The translations under genes were made by a program, and so were the position numbers. The notes beneath the pieces are model-generated. The model searched no databases. It was not told the origin of the DNA and saw nothing but the letters and a program-made list of their open reading frames with translations. From Humibacillus xanthopallidus (GTDB lineage: Bacteria > Actinomycetota > Actinomycetes > Actinomycetales > Dermatophilaceae), in the NCBI RefSeq assembly GCF_006716675.1, contig NZ_VFPM01000003.1:806001-870000 (forward strand): a stretch of 64,000 nt of DNA, written 5' to 3'. This document shows positions 45,092 to 53,990 of the stretch, one piece after another (the stretch's first letter is position 1; every line of letters begins with the position of its first letter).

Positions 45092-45108
45092 CCGGCCCGG
45101 AGGGCCGG
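45092..45108 (-). terminator. GC hairpin after metX
   Basis: CCGGCCC-GGA-GGGCCGG, 9 bp past the metX stop; no T run. Possible terminator. Confidence 0.4.
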
Positions 45109-45116
45109 GGTGGACG

Positions 45117-46394
45117 TCAGCGCGCCAGCGCCTCGCTGATGATCTCGCCGACCTGGTCCTCTTCGATGAGGAAGCCGTCGTGACCGTAGTCGGAGGTGAT
45201 GTGGGCGCGTGTCGAGCGCGGGAGGGCGCGGTGCAGCTCGTCGGACAGACGGGGCGGGTAGAGACGGTCCGTGTCGACCGACACGACCGTGCAGTCGGCG
45301 CTCACTCGCGAGAGCGCTGCCTCGACCCCGCCGCGGTCGCGCCCGACGTCGTGGGAGTTCATGGCCTCGGTCAGGCGCAGGTAGGAGTTGGCATCGAAGC
45401 GACGGGCCAGCTTGCCGGCGTGGTGGTCGAGGTAGCTCTCCACCGCGAAGCGGCCTCGGTCGCCCGCACGCAGCGGGTCCTCACCGAGCTGGGCCTCCCG
45501 TCCGAAGCGCTCGCTCAGCTCGGTCTCGGTGCGGTAGGTGATGTGCGCGATCCGTCGGGCGAGTCCGAGACCGTTCTCGGGCGAGCGGCCGGTCTCGTAG
45601 TAGTCGCCGCCGGCGAAGTCGGGGTCCTGGCGGATGGCAAGGAGCTGGGGCTGGCACCACGCGATCTGGTCGGCGGTGGCATATGCCGTCGAGGCGAGCA
45701 CGAGGCACCGGTCGACGCGCTCGGGCTCGGTCACCGCCCACTCGAGCGCCCGCATGCCGCCCATGGACCCGCCGACGACGGCCGCGAGCCGGTCGATGCC
45801 CAGGGCGTCGAGCAGCGCCGCCTCCGCTGCGACCTGGTCGCGCACCGTCACGTAGGGGAAGCGACTCCCCCACGGGCGCCCGTCGGGGGCCAGGCTCGAG
45901 GGTCCGGTGCTGCCCTGGCAACCGCCGAGCACGTTCGAGGCGACGACGAACCACTCGTCGGGGTCGACCGGACGTCCGGCGCCGATGAGCGCGTTCCACC
46001 AGCCGGGTGAGGGGTGTCCTGGGCCCGCCTCGCCCGAGACGTGGCTGTCACCGGTGAGCGCGTGCTCGACGAGGATGACGTTGTCGCGGCTGGCGTTGAG
46101 GGTGCCCCAGGTCTCGTAGGCGATGCGGACCTGCGAGAGCCGACCGCCGCGCTCGAGGTCGAGGCCGCCGATGTCGACGAAGCGACGCTGGCCGACGGGG
46201 TCGCCCTCGTGCCAGGCCCCGCTGGACCGCGGGACCTCCTCTCCACGAGAGGCCGTGCCGGTCGGGACCGAGCGCAGCCGCGAGGTCGGGCCGTACCCCG
46301 AGGTCGTCTGGCCGGATGCCTGTCCCGGCACGACCGCGCCGTGGGTGTCGGCGGCGCCGTCGGGTCGGGCCGGGTGTCGGTCGGTGACGGTCAT
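45117..46394 (-). CDS. metX: Homoserine O-acetyltransferase
   Basis: 425 aa alpha/beta-hydrolase enzyme that transfers an acyl group from acyl-CoA to homoserine in methionine synthesis; acetyl-CoA is usual for actinobacterial MetX, though some homologues use succinyl-CoA. Motifs: ILVEHALTGDSHVSG, VVASNVLGGCQGSTGP, nucleophile loop VVGGSMGGMRALEW (Ser), later VSVDTDRLYPP (Asp) and SDYGHDGFLIE (His). The ~60-residue N-terminal extension is not conserved. The start is ATG 46394. A SAM-IV riboswitch lies upstream, consistent with feedback from SAM. Confidence 0.95.
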   Translation of the reverse strand: MTVTDRHPARPDGAADTHGAVVPGQASGQTTSGYGPTSRLRSVPTGTASRGEEVPRSSGAWHEGDPVGQRRFVDIGGLDLERGGRLSQVRIAYETWGTLNASRDNVILVEHALTGDSHVSGEAGPGHPSPGWWNALIGAGRPVDPDEWFVVASNVLGGCQGSTGPSSLAPDGRPWGSRFPYVTVRDQVAAEAALLDALGIDRLAAVVGGSMGGMRALEWAVTEPERVDRCLVLASTAYATADQIAWCQPQLLAIRQDPDFAGGDYYETGRSPENGLGLARRIAHITYRTETELSERFGREAQLGEDPLRAGDRGRFAVESYLDHHAGKLARRFDANSYLRLTEAMNSHDVGRDRGGVEAALSRVSADCTVVSVDTDRLYPPRLSDELHRALPRSTRAHITSDYGHDGFLIEEDQVGEIISEALAR

Positions 46395-46439
46395 GGAGGA
46401 TGCTCCTCGGCTCGCGCTTGCACCCACACGGTCTGAGGG

Positions 46440-46528
46440 ATGCCAGGTCCTCACCCGGGGCACCCCACCGCGAAGGAGGGTTGCCGGCCAGCGAGCCGGG
46501 GCTTGTCGCTGGCACTCATGACCTAGGC
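46440..46528 (-). promoter_or_regulatory. SAM-IV riboswitch upstream of metX
   Basis: On the minus strand the leader reads GGTCATGAGTGCCAGCG, then CAAGCCCCGGCTCGCTGG, CCGGCAACCCTCC, GCGGTGGGGTGCCCCGGGTGA and GACC. This is the SAM-IV aptamer pattern known from Actinobacteria: P1 GGTC/GACC, the GAGTGCCAGCG core, the CCGGCAACC SAM-binding segment and the GGTGGGGTGCC pseudoknot part. The first P1 strand lies at ~46523. It is placed 46-130 nt before the metX ATG. SAM would reduce metX expression. Confidence 0.9.
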
Positions 46529-46548
46529 ACCACCATACGCGAGACCGC

Positions 46549-48171
46549 TCACGCACTCGATGGGCTGTTCCACGAGCCGGACGGGCCGTGCGCTGCGAGG
46601 TCGTCGACGGGGGCATTGTCCGCACCCCGACCGCGCAACCCGTGGTCGAGCGCGTCGCGCAGCAGCCCCGCGAGACGGTGGTCGGGCTCGAGGTCGAGCG
46701 CCGCGTCGATGGCCACGCCGGCGCGCGCGCCGTCGCCTCTCCACCACGCGTAGTTGCCGACGACCGCGAGCAACGGGGCGGCGTGGGGGGCAGGAACGAC
46801 CCGGCAGACGCTCTCGAGGCGCGCGTGGACGTGGTGCGGCGCACTCGCCTCCTCCCATGCTCGCCAGTCCTCCCACGCAGACCCGTGCCCGTCGATGCGG
46901 CCCTCTATGCGGATGTCGTCCGGGCGACCGCGGTGGCGGTCGAGACGGCGCTCGAGACGGCGGCCGCGCTTGCGCCGTCCGCGGCGCGGGCGAGGCTGCG
47001 GCGGCACGGACTCTGCCGCAGCCGCCGAGCGGACATCGGTTCCCACGAGGGCCTCGAACAGCGCGACGAGCCCCGGCGGGAAGTCGCTGAGGGGAACCGC
47101 ACCCGGGCACAGCCAGGCGATGAGGGCGTCGCGGAAGACGACGTCGCGCAGCGGTCCGACGAGCGCCGGCACCCGCTCGACGAGCCTCTCGCCACCGACC
47201 TCTCCGTGCAGGACCTCGCTCCACGCCGCGAGGGACTCCGCCTGCAGGAGCACCGATACGGGGGAAACTCCGGCACCCGCATCGTCATCCTCATCGTCGA
47301 CGTCGTCGTCGACGTCGGCGCTCCCCCACGACGCCGCACGACGCCGCCCGGTCTCGAGGTCGATGACAACGGCACCGTCGGCGTTGTCACCGACCTCGCC
47401 CAGGTCACCGAAGTCACCGAAGTCACCCAGGTGGCCCAGCCCGTCGTCGTCGTCGTCCTCGTCCTCGAACGCGGCGAGGTCCTCCCCCAGCTCGTCCGTG
47501 AGATCGGCCGTGAGATCGTCCAGGTCGGCGGCGAGCCGCTCGAGCTCTCGCAGCCGGTCCAGATCCCCGAGGTCGCCGTCGACGGGCAGCGTTCCGGCCC
47601 GAATCCGGTCGATGGCGACCGAGACGGTGTAGCGGGCCTGCCAGATGTCGATGGCCGCTTCGACGTCGTCATGCCGGGGGTCGTCGACAGCCAGCGGTTG
47701 CACGAGCCCGGCGAGGGAGTCGCGGTCCTCCAGCACCGAGTGCCCGAGGGCGATGTAGCCGGCCACCGCGGGCACGTCGGCGGGCTGGGGCATCGGCCGG
47801 CCTCCCGGCGGGCAGCAGTCGCAGTCGACGGTGAACCACCGACCGTTGCGCACGACGAGGCGGTCCTGGACGACGACACGTTCCTGCTCGAGACCGGCGC
47901 GCAGGGCGGCACTCAGGGCGTCGGACTCCCCCGGCTCCTCCTCGAAGCCGACGAGGCACACCGACGAGGGCCGGTCGCGCACGAGCGTGGGCAGTCCCGC
48001 AGCCGCGGCGTCCGCGGCAAGGTGGTCGGGGGCGATGTCGAAACGCGCGACGAGGCCGATGCGCTTGCCGTGGAAGCACACGACGACGACGCTGCGGGTC
48101 GGCTGGAAGCCGAGGTGGAAGGGAAGGATGGTCAGCAGGTCGGCAGGCCCCGACAGGGAGATCTTCGGCAT
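46549..48171 (-). CDS. DUF4192 family protein with acidic insert
   Basis: 540 aa. The first ~190 residues match the actinobacterial DUF4192 pattern: ISLSGPADLLTILPFHLGF, PTRSVVVVCFHGKRIGLVAR, VDCDCCPPGGRPMP and VAGYIALGHSVLEDRDSL. Between about 255 and 315 there is a highly acidic insert with a tandem GDFGDFGDLGEVGD. The C-terminal third has an Arg-rich stretch and TPR-like helices ending GVAIDAALDLEPDHRLAGLL, as in the family. Function unknown. The start is ATG 48171 with GAGGG upstream. Separated from metX by the riboswitch leader. Confidence 0.85.
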   Translation of the reverse strand: MPKISLSGPADLLTILPFHLGFQPTRSVVVVCFHGKRIGLVARFDIAPDHLAADAAAAGLPTLVRDRPSSVCLVGFEEEPGESDALSAALRAGLEQERVVVQDRLVVRNGRWFTVDCDCCPPGGRPMPQPADVPAVAGYIALGHSVLEDRDSLAGLVQPLAVDDPRHDDVEAAIDIWQARYTVSVAIDRIRAGTLPVDGDLGDLDRLRELERLAADLDDLTADLTDELGEDLAAFEDEDDDDDGLGHLGDFGDFGDLGEVGDNADGAVVIDLETGRRRAASWGSADVDDDVDDEDDDAGAGVSPVSVLLQAESLAAWSEVLHGEVGGERLVERVPALVGPLRDVVFRDALIAWLCPGAVPLSDFPPGLVALFEALVGTDVRSAAAAESVPPQPRPRRGRRKRGRRLERRLDRHRGRPDDIRIEGRIDGHGSAWEDWRAWEEASAPHHVHARLESVCRVVPAPHAAPLLAVVGNYAWWRGDGARAGVAIDAALDLEPDHRLAGLLRDALDHGLRGRGADNAPVDDLAAHGPSGSWNSPSSA

Positions 48172-48321
48172 GACCCGACCCTCGTCTCCCGCTCGAGCCG
48201 CAGGGAGGGGGCGCAGGACATCTGTGGACGACGGAGGCCCGTCGCAGGGAGGTGTGGACAAGTCCGGCGCGCGCGGCGACGCCGGCGCGCAGGAACCCGG
48301 CCCCCGGCGGGACGCCGAGCC

Positions 48322-48924
48322 TCAGCGCTCGAGACGCTTGCGGACCGTCTCCATCACGTAGTCGGTCGCCGCCTGGCGCACACCCTCGGGCAGCACGACC
48401 TTGCCCTGCGTCGCGCGAGCGGCGCCCGGCGCAGCCGCCCCGGTCCTGTCCTCGTCAGCGCGTGGCGCAGCAGCGCCCGTCGTGTCGCGGTCGGCTCGCG
48501 GAGCGGCTCCGTCGCTCGCCCCGCCTTCCCACCCGCCACCGGCAGGGGTCGACCACGTGGCCTCGCCCCGCACCGTCTGGCCCCGGCGCGCACCCTGACC
48601 GAGCTCCCAGGCGACGAAGCGGTCCGTCTCCTCGATGAAGGCCTTGATCGCCCACCCGATGACGACGGCGTCGTCGGCAGCGCCCACCACGGGCAGGAAG
48701 GCCTCGGGCAGCAGGTCGATCGGCGAGGCGACGTAGGCCACCGCAGCGGCGACGAGCCCGAGGCGCGCGACGGTCGTGCCGGCATACGTGCCGTCGAGGG
48801 TGGCACGCACGAGCCGCGGCACCGCGTGGACGCGCTCCATGACCGAAGGACCCCCCGGCCGCATGGACGCGCGGACGACCGACGCAGCCGTGGCTGCGAG
48901 CTTGATGCGGGATGCCGACTTCAT
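48322..48924 (-). CDS. YkvA/DUF1232-like membrane protein
   Basis: 200 aa. The short membrane domain has the DUF1232 core VASPIDLLPEAFLPVVGAADDAVVIGWAIKAF (quoted in two parts: VASPIDLLPEAF and GAADDAVVIGW). The C-terminal half is soluble and Ala/Gly-rich, with an imperfect repeat (APRADRDTTGAA, APRADEDRTGAA). The start is ATG 48924 with GTGAGGGC upstream. Function unknown; the family is often found in envelope-stress contexts. Confidence 0.82.
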   Translation of the reverse strand: MKSASRIKLAATAASVVRASMRPGGPSVMERVHAVPRLVRATLDGTYAGTTVARLGLVAAAVAYVASPIDLLPEAFLPVVGAADDAVVIGWAIKAFIEETDRFVAWELGQGARRGQTVRGEATWSTPAGGGWEGGASDGAAPRADRDTTGAAAPRADEDRTGAAAPGAARATQGKVVLPEGVRQAATDYVMETVRKRLER

Positions 48925-49006
48925 GCCCTCACCAACGAGCGGGCCGCCACGACGATTCCGGGCACACCGAGCCGTTGCAGAGTCGTCACCTGTGGCTCAC
49001 CGGCCG

Positions 49007-49762
49007 TCACCTGCCGTAGGTGGCCACCGGTGGGAACTCCTTGGCGGCCTGGGCGCCGATGCGACCCAGCATGTAGACGTCGATGACAGCGCCCAGCGCG
49101 CCACCCAGGATGGGCACGGCGCGCCCGAAGCGGGCGAAGGTGCTGCCTCCGATGCGACCGAGCAGCCGGAAGCCGATCGCCTTGTTGAGCACCATGAGAG
49201 CGGGCGCCGGGAGGCGTCCGGCGGCGAGGCTCGACCACTTGCCGCCCGAGGCGACGACGCCGGCCTTCTTGAGGAGGTCGTCGCTGTCGGCGCCGATGAG
49301 GGTGAGCAGCACGGCCGAGCGGATCTCTGGCTGGCTGAGGTCGTAGCCGCGCACCTTAGCGGTCGCCGCGGTCATGCGGGTGCCGACGAGATAGAACTCG
49401 AGCACGTTGGCGGGCAGCGAGAGGGGCATCGTGAAGAAGCCGCCGAGCCCGGTCACGAAGCCACCCACGGCCCCGATCTGACGGTGGTCGCGGCGGATGA
49501 TCCGGATCGCCTGCTCGACGTCGCCGCGCGCGTGCTTGAGCGCCGTCTCGGCGACCTTCTCCGCTGAGTCGAAGGGGCCCCGACCGTCGATGCCGATGTC
49601 GAGCAGGCGCTCGACCAGCCGGGTCGCTGCTCCGGTCAGCCCGCCCTCGTCGGGCAGCTTGGCGCGCTCGAGCGCGCCGCCGTTCGCCGCAGCGCGGACC
49701 TGCGTGGCGGTGGCGTCCGCCGCCTTCGTCGCCTCGTCGCTGTCAATGCCCAGGAGTCCCAC
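49007..49762 (-). CDS. EcsC family protein
   Basis: 251 aa. Pattern of EcsC (PF12787): helical start, then IIRRDHRQIGAVGGFVTGLGGFFTMPLSLPANVLEFYLVGTRMTAA, with the hydrophobic Gly-rich segment typical of the family, and a C-terminal second Gly-rich segment AVPILGGALGAVIDVYMLG. Its role beside ABC exporters in firmicutes does not carry over directly. Starts with GTG 49762 (AAGGGA about 10 nt upstream). Divergent from the aminotransferase gene; the 130 bp between contain a GTATGCC motif (49828). Confidence 0.82.
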   Translation of the reverse strand: MGLLGIDSDEATKAADATATQVRAAANGGALERAKLPDEGGLTGAATRLVERLLDIGIDGRGPFDSAEKVAETALKHARGDVEQAIRIIRRDHRQIGAVGGFVTGLGGFFTMPLSLPANVLEFYLVGTRMTAATAKVRGYDLSQPEIRSAVLLTLIGADSDDLLKKAGVVASGGKWSSLAAGRLPAPALMVLNKAIGFRLLGRIGGSTFARFGRAVPILGGALGAVIDVYMLGRIGAQAAKEFPPVATYGR

Positions 49763-49892
49763 GTGGTGCCGTCCCTTGCCGATGGTGTCGCGTTCGCCCA
49801 GACCATACCCAGCCGGTCGTCGTCAGCGTATGCCGAGCGGGGCAGTCGTCCTGGTGCGATTCCCTGTCGGCGTGGTCTCGTAGGGTCGGGCC

Positions 49893-51041
49893 ATGCCCAC
49901 GCACCTCCTCGACGTGCCGCTCGACGTCCTGCGGCGCGACCGGACGAGCATCAAGTGGCGCCGCTACCCCGCCGACGTGCTGCCGCTCTGGATCGCCGAG
50001 ATGGATGCCCGCCCCTGCCCCGCGGTCGTCGATGCCGTCACGGCGGCCATGACGCGCGGAGACACCGGCTACGCCGGCGACGAGGGGTATGCCGCAGCCC
50101 TCGCCGAGCTCGCCGAGGCCGAGTGGGCCTGGACGACCGATCCCGGCGCGATGGTCCGCGTCACCGACGTGCTGACCGGGGTCGCCCACCTCCTCGGGCT
50201 GCTCACCGATCCGCTCGGGCCGGTCATCGTCAGCCCCCCGGTCTACAACGCGTTCTACGACGTCATCTCCTCGATCGGCCGTCGGGTCGTGGAGGCGCCG
50301 CTGACAGCGGACGGCCGGCTCGACCTCGACCTGCTCGACACCACCTTCGGCGAGGTCACGGCGCAGGGCGGGAGGGCGGCATACCTCCTCTCCAACCCGC
50401 ACAATCCGACGGGCACGGTGCACAGCGCCGCGGAGCTCGAGGGCCTCGCCGCCGTCGCGGAGCGCCACGGGGTGCGCGTGCTGTCCGACGAGATCCACGC
50501 TCCCCTCGTCTTCGCGCCGCACCGCTTCACCCCCTACCTCACGGTGCCCGGCAGCGAGCGCGGCATCACCGTCACGTCCGCCTCCAAGGCCTGGAACCTC
50601 GCCGGCCTCAAGGCTGCGCTCGTCGTGCCCGGTGAGGACGCGCGGGCTGACGTCGCGCGGCTGCATCCCTTCGTCACCTTCGGCGCGAGCCACTTCGGCG
50701 TCATCGCCCAGACGGCCGCCTACCGCCACGGGCGCGAGTGGGTCCACGAGCTCGTCGGCGAGCTCGACGCCAACCGCGCTCTGCTCGGCGAGCTCGTCCG
50801 TGAGCACCTCACTGGGGCGCACCTCCTCGTGCCGGACTCGACCTACCTCGCGTGGCTCGACCTGCGCCCACTCGGGCTCGGCGACCGTCCGGCCGCCACC
50901 CTGCTCGAGCGAGGTCGGGTCGCTGTCTCGGAGGGCACGATGTTCGGCGCGGCCGGCGCAGGGCACGTGCGCATCAACTTCGCCACGTCGCCCGACGTGC
51001 TGCGAGAAGCCGTGGCACGCATCGCGGGCTGCATTGGCTGA
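49893..51041 (+). CDS. PLP-dependent C-S lyase / aminotransferase (MalY/PatB type)
   Basis: 382 aa fold-type I PLP enzyme of class I/II aminotransferases. N-terminus RTSIKWRRYPADVLPLWIAEMD (given here as RTSIKWRRYPADVLPLW then IAEMD) is typical of MalY/PatB cystathionine beta-lyases. Motifs: SPPVYNAFYDVI, SNPHNPTGTV, SDEIHAPLVF, and the PLP lysine in TSASKAWNLAGLK; Arg in HVRINFAT binds carboxylate. It would cleave cystathionine or S-conjugates to pyruvate, ammonia and thiol, fitting methionine metabolism. The start is ATG 49893. The stop overlaps the polymerase TTG start region. Confidence 0.9.
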   Translation: MPTHLLDVPLDVLRRDRTSIKWRRYPADVLPLWIAEMDARPCPAVVDAVTAAMTRGDTGYAGDEGYAAALAELAEAEWAWTTDPGAMVRVTDVLTGVAHLLGLLTDPLGPVIVSPPVYNAFYDVISSIGRRVVEAPLTADGRLDLDLLDTTFGEVTAQGGRAAYLLSNPHNPTGTVHSAAELEGLAAVAERHGVRVLSDEIHAPLVFAPHRFTPYLTVPGSERGITVTSASKAWNLAGLKAALVVPGEDARADVARLHPFVTFGASHFGVIAQTAAYRHGREWVHELVGELDANRALLGELVREHLTGAHLLVPDSTYLAWLDLRPLGLGDRPAATLLERGRVAVSEGTMFGAAGAGHVRINFATSPDVLREAVARIAGCIG

Positions 51042-52788
51042 CAAGGCAGCCGGTGCTCCCCTCGTCGCCCTCGTCGTGGGCCCCCAGGGGGCGTATGCCG
51101 TGGGGCCGGGCATCGACGAGTCGTGGCCGCTCGCGGAGGTGGGCCGGCGGTTCGTCGCCGCCGCGTCCCGACTCGGACCGCGCTGGGTGCTCTGGTCCGC
51201 CGCTTCAACGTTGCGCGAGGTCGTCGGCGCCGGCATCGACGTCGCGCGCACGTGGGACCTCGCCGAGACGCACCGCCTCCTCCACGGCGGCTGGGCGGCG
51301 TCACCCGGTCACGTGCTCGCTGCTTGCCGGGGGCTAGACGAGGCGGCTGTGCCCCTCCCCCGCACGCAGCGGTTGAGCGGCTTCGACGGCGACCTCTTCG
51401 ACCTCGCCGATGCCGGTGACCGGCCGCTCCTCACAGCCGAGGGGCACCTCCGCGCCGATGCGCTCTCGCGTGCCCTCGACCAGCGGCAGCTGCGCGAGCT
51501 CGCGGTGCTCGCGCTCGAGTGCCAAGCGGCGCAGCTCGCCGCGCTCGGGCGCATCGGCGGCGGCCACCTCGCCCGGCTGGAGCGCACGGTGTGGTCCGAG
51601 TCGGCGGCGGCCGTGCTCTGTCTCGAGCTCGAGCGCGATGGCCTGCCCGTCGACCGGCTCGCCGCCGAGGACCTCATCGCCGCCTCCGCCGGGCCGCGCG
51701 CCCGCGACGAGGCCGACGCCGCCCGCATCCGCTCCGAGCGCGACCGCGCCGTGCTGCGGCACGCGCCTGGCCGCGAGCGGACCGACCTGCGCAACCCGAC
51801 CCAGGTGCGCGAGCTGCTCGCGTCGGTCGGGGTCGACGTGCCCAACACCCGCGCCTGGATGCTCGAGCCCTACCGCGTCACCCACCCGCTCGTCGACGCC
51901 CTGTTGCGGTGGCGCAAGGACGAGCGCATCGCCACGACCTACGGCTACCGGTGGCTCGACGAGCACGTCGGCCCCGACGACCGGCTCCGCGGGGGCTGGA
52001 CCGCCTGTGACGGCGCCGCCGGGCGCATGACCGCCCAGAACGGGCTGCACAACCTGCCCGCTCCCCTGCGGCCCGCGATCGCCGCCGCGCCCGGACACGT
52101 CTTCGTGCGCGCCGATCTCGGCCAGATCGAGCCGCGGGTGCTCGCCGTCGTGAGCGGCGACCGCGCCTTCGCGGAGGCGACGCGCAGTGACGACCTCTAC
52201 GCCCCCGTCGCCGCCAAGCTGGGCGCCGACCGGCCCATCGCCAAGATCGCCGTCCTCGCGGCGATGTACGGCCAGCGCTCGGGCGCTGCCGGTGAGGCCC
52301 TCAAGGATCTCGAGCGGGCCTACCCGGTGGCCATGGGCCTGCTCGACCGGGCTTACGACGACGGCGTGGCCCGCCGGTCCGTACGCACGTGGGGAGGCCG
52401 TCTCATCCGTTTCGGAGAGGGTCCCCCTCGCCAGGGTGAGGGAGCTGAGGCACCGGGCGGGAGCACCACCCTGACCGACGCCTCGGCCGGAGCCGACGCA
52501 TCCCGAGGGCGCTACGCGCGCAACGCGATCATCCAGGGGTCAGCCGCAGAGCTCTTCAAGGCCTGGGCCGCCACCGTGCGTCACGCGGTGCGGCCGCTCG
52601 GCGGGCAGATCGTGCTGTGCCTCCACGACGAGCTCATCGTGCACGTGCCGGAGCAGCAGGCGGCTGCCGCCGCCGAGGCGGTCGAGGCCGCCCTGACGGG
52701 CGCCGCCCGCACGTGGGCCGGCACCGACCAGGTCCGCTTCGTCGCCGACACGTCGATCATCCGGCGCTGGAGCGACGCCAAGCCCTGA
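51034..52788 (+). CDS. Bifunctional 3'-5' exonuclease/DNA polymerase-like protein (family A, actinobacterial)
   Basis: About 584 aa. C-terminal half is a family A polymerase: VRADLGQIEPRVLAVVSG (motif A, usual DYSQIELR), IAKIAVLAAMYGQRSG (motif B helix, Lys and Tyr-Gly), and VLCLHDELIVHVP (motif C, His-Asp-Glu). The N-terminal half corresponds to a degraded 3'-5' exonuclease domain; no 5' nuclease domain is present. Such PolA paralogues occur in many Actinobacteria and their role is unclear. The start is uncertain: TTG 51034 overlaps the upstream stop by 8 bp and fits the usual length; the frame continues upstream but only antiphase to the aminotransferase gene. Confidence 0.88.
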   Translation: MADKAAGAPLVALVVGPQGAYAVGPGIDESWPLAEVGRRFVAAASRLGPRWVLWSAASTLREVVGAGIDVARTWDLAETHRLLHGGWAASPGHVLAACRGLDEAAVPLPRTQRLSGFDGDLFDLADAGDRPLLTAEGHLRADALSRALDQRQLRELAVLALECQAAQLAALGRIGGGHLARLERTVWSESAAAVLCLELERDGLPVDRLAAEDLIAASAGPRARDEADAARIRSERDRAVLRHAPGRERTDLRNPTQVRELLASVGVDVPNTRAWMLEPYRVTHPLVDALLRWRKDERIATTYGYRWLDEHVGPDDRLRGGWTACDGAAGRMTAQNGLHNLPAPLRPAIAAAPGHVFVRADLGQIEPRVLAVVSGDRAFAEATRSDDLYAPVAAKLGADRPIAKIAVLAAMYGQRSGAAGEALKDLERAYPVAMGLLDRAYDDGVARRSVRTWGGRLIRFGEGPPRQGEGAEAPGGSTTLTDASAGADASRGRYARNAIIQGSAAELFKAWAATVRHAVRPLGGQIVLCLHDELIVHVPEQQAAAAAEAVEAALTGAARTWAGTDQVRFVADTSIIRRWSDAKP

Positions 52789-52805
52789 CGCCCGTCCCGC
52801 CCCGT

Positions 52806-52843
52806 CGAGAGCCCACTTTCCCGCGCGGGGAAACGAGCACTCG
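52806..52843. repeat. Imperfect copy of the convergent-terminator hairpin
   Basis: Shares GCCCACTTTCC and GAGCACTCGA with the perfect hairpin at 52890; core stem TTTCCC/GGGAAA. Between the copies lies a third GAGCACTCGA (52867-52876). It suggests a duplicated or REP-like element. Confidence 0.5.
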
Positions 52844-52889
52844 ATCGAGGGGGCACGTCAGGAACTGAGCACTCGACCGGCCGACGCAA

Positions 52890-52926
52890 CGAGTGCCCAC
52901 TTTCCGCGTCGGAAAGTGGGCACTCG
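52890..52926. terminator. Bidirectional terminator-like perfect hairpin
   Basis: CGAGTGCCCACTTTCC and GGAAAGTGGGCACTCG are a perfect 16-bp inverted repeat with a 5-nt loop (GCGTC). It lies between the convergent polymerase-like (plus) and PAC2 (minus) genes, about 100 bp past the former and 38 bp past the latter. Confidence 0.7.
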
Positions 52927-52964
52927 ACGTGCTGGGGGCGCAGCGCCCCGGGCTGAGAGGGCCG

Positions 52965-53894
52965 CTACGACTGGTCGTCGTCCTCGGTGACGTCCTTGAG
53001 GAAGGCCTCGAACTCCGCACCGATCTCGTCGGCGGTCGGCAGGTCGGACAGGTCCGTGGCCAGGAGGTTGCGCTGCTGACGGCCCTCGAGGAAGGTGTCG
53101 TACTGCTGCTCGAGGGCATGCACGACAGCCGTGATCTCGTCGGACTCCTCCATCTGCCGGGTGATCTCGGCCCGGTTGAGCCCCGCCGTCGCGACGAGGG
53201 CGCTGATGTCGAGGTCGAGCCCCGTGGCGGCCCGCACCCGCTCGAGCCCGACGACGGCAGCATCGCCGAACTCCGTCTGGCCGAGGTAGTGCGGCACGTG
53301 GACGGCGAAGCCGATGGCGTCGTGGCCTGCCTCGCCGAGCCGCAGCTCGAGCAGCGACGAGAAGCTGGCCGGCACCTGGACGGTGCCGAACGCCGGGTCG
53401 TTGCCGGAGATGAGGCGCGGGTTGGTGCCGTGCGCGGTCACGCCGAGCGGGCGCGTGTGCGGCACGGCCATGGGGATGCCGTGGATGCTGACGGTGAGGC
53501 CCACGCCGAAGGCGCGCACGAGCTGCGTCGTCGCCTCGACCATGCGCGCCCACTGGTAGTCGGGCTCGGGCCCGACGAGGAGCAGGAAGGGCACGCCCTC
53601 CTTGTCGACGACGCGGTGCAGCAGCAGGCTCGGGTCGTCGTAGCTGCTCCAGTGGTCGCGGTCGAAGACCATGACGGGCCGGCGGCCTCGGTAGTCGAGG
53701 AGCTGGTCGACGTCGAAGGAGGCGATGACGCGCGACTCGTGCGCCTCGAGCAGGTGGTCCGCCATGAGGCGCTGGGTGTTGCCGGCGTCGATGAATCCGC
53801 CGAGGGCGACGATGAGCACCGAGGCCTGCAGCTCCTGCAGCATGCTCGGTGAGGTGTCGCTCTCGAACTGGAAGAGCTCGGTCGGGTCCTGCAC
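52965..53894 (-). CDS. PAC2 family protein (proteasome assembly chaperone-like)
   Basis: 309 aa. The PAC2 family pattern is clear: VLIVALGGFIDAGNTQRLMADHLLE, IASFDVDQLLDYRGRRPVMVFDRDHW (read here as two blocks), LLLVGPEPDYQW, then GIPMAVPHTRP and VPHYLGQTEFGDAAVVGLE; C-terminus acidic. In archaea and eukaryotes PAC2 helps proteasome assembly; actinobacterial proteins of this family have no proven function. Starts with GTG 53894 (GAAAGG upstream). Downstream of hrpA, 96 bp away. Confidence 0.9.
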   Translation of the reverse strand: MQDPTELFQFESDTSPSMLQELQASVLIVALGGFIDAGNTQRLMADHLLEAHESRVIASFDVDQLLDYRGRRPVMVFDRDHWSSYDDPSLLLHRVVDKEGVPFLLLVGPEPDYQWARMVEATTQLVRAFGVGLTVSIHGIPMAVPHTRPLGVTAHGTNPRLISGNDPAFGTVQVPASFSSLLELRLGEAGHDAIGFAVHVPHYLGQTEFGDAAVVGLERVRAATGLDLDISALVATAGLNRAEITRQMEESDEITAVVHALEQQYDTFLEGRQQRNLLATDLSDLPTADEIGAEFEAFLKDVTEDDDQS

Positions 53895-53990
53895 GGGTCT
53901 GGCCTTTCGTCGTCCGGGATCGTCTCGTGCAACGCTCCGCCCGTTCCCAAGATTCCCACGTCCACGGTTGCAGCGGGCCGTGTCAGCAGG

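Noticed and set aside
50632..51033. Upstream in-frame extension of the polymerase-like gene
   Set aside because: Lies in another phase of the aminotransferase gene and is Ser/Arg-rich nonsense; the true gene starts near 51034.
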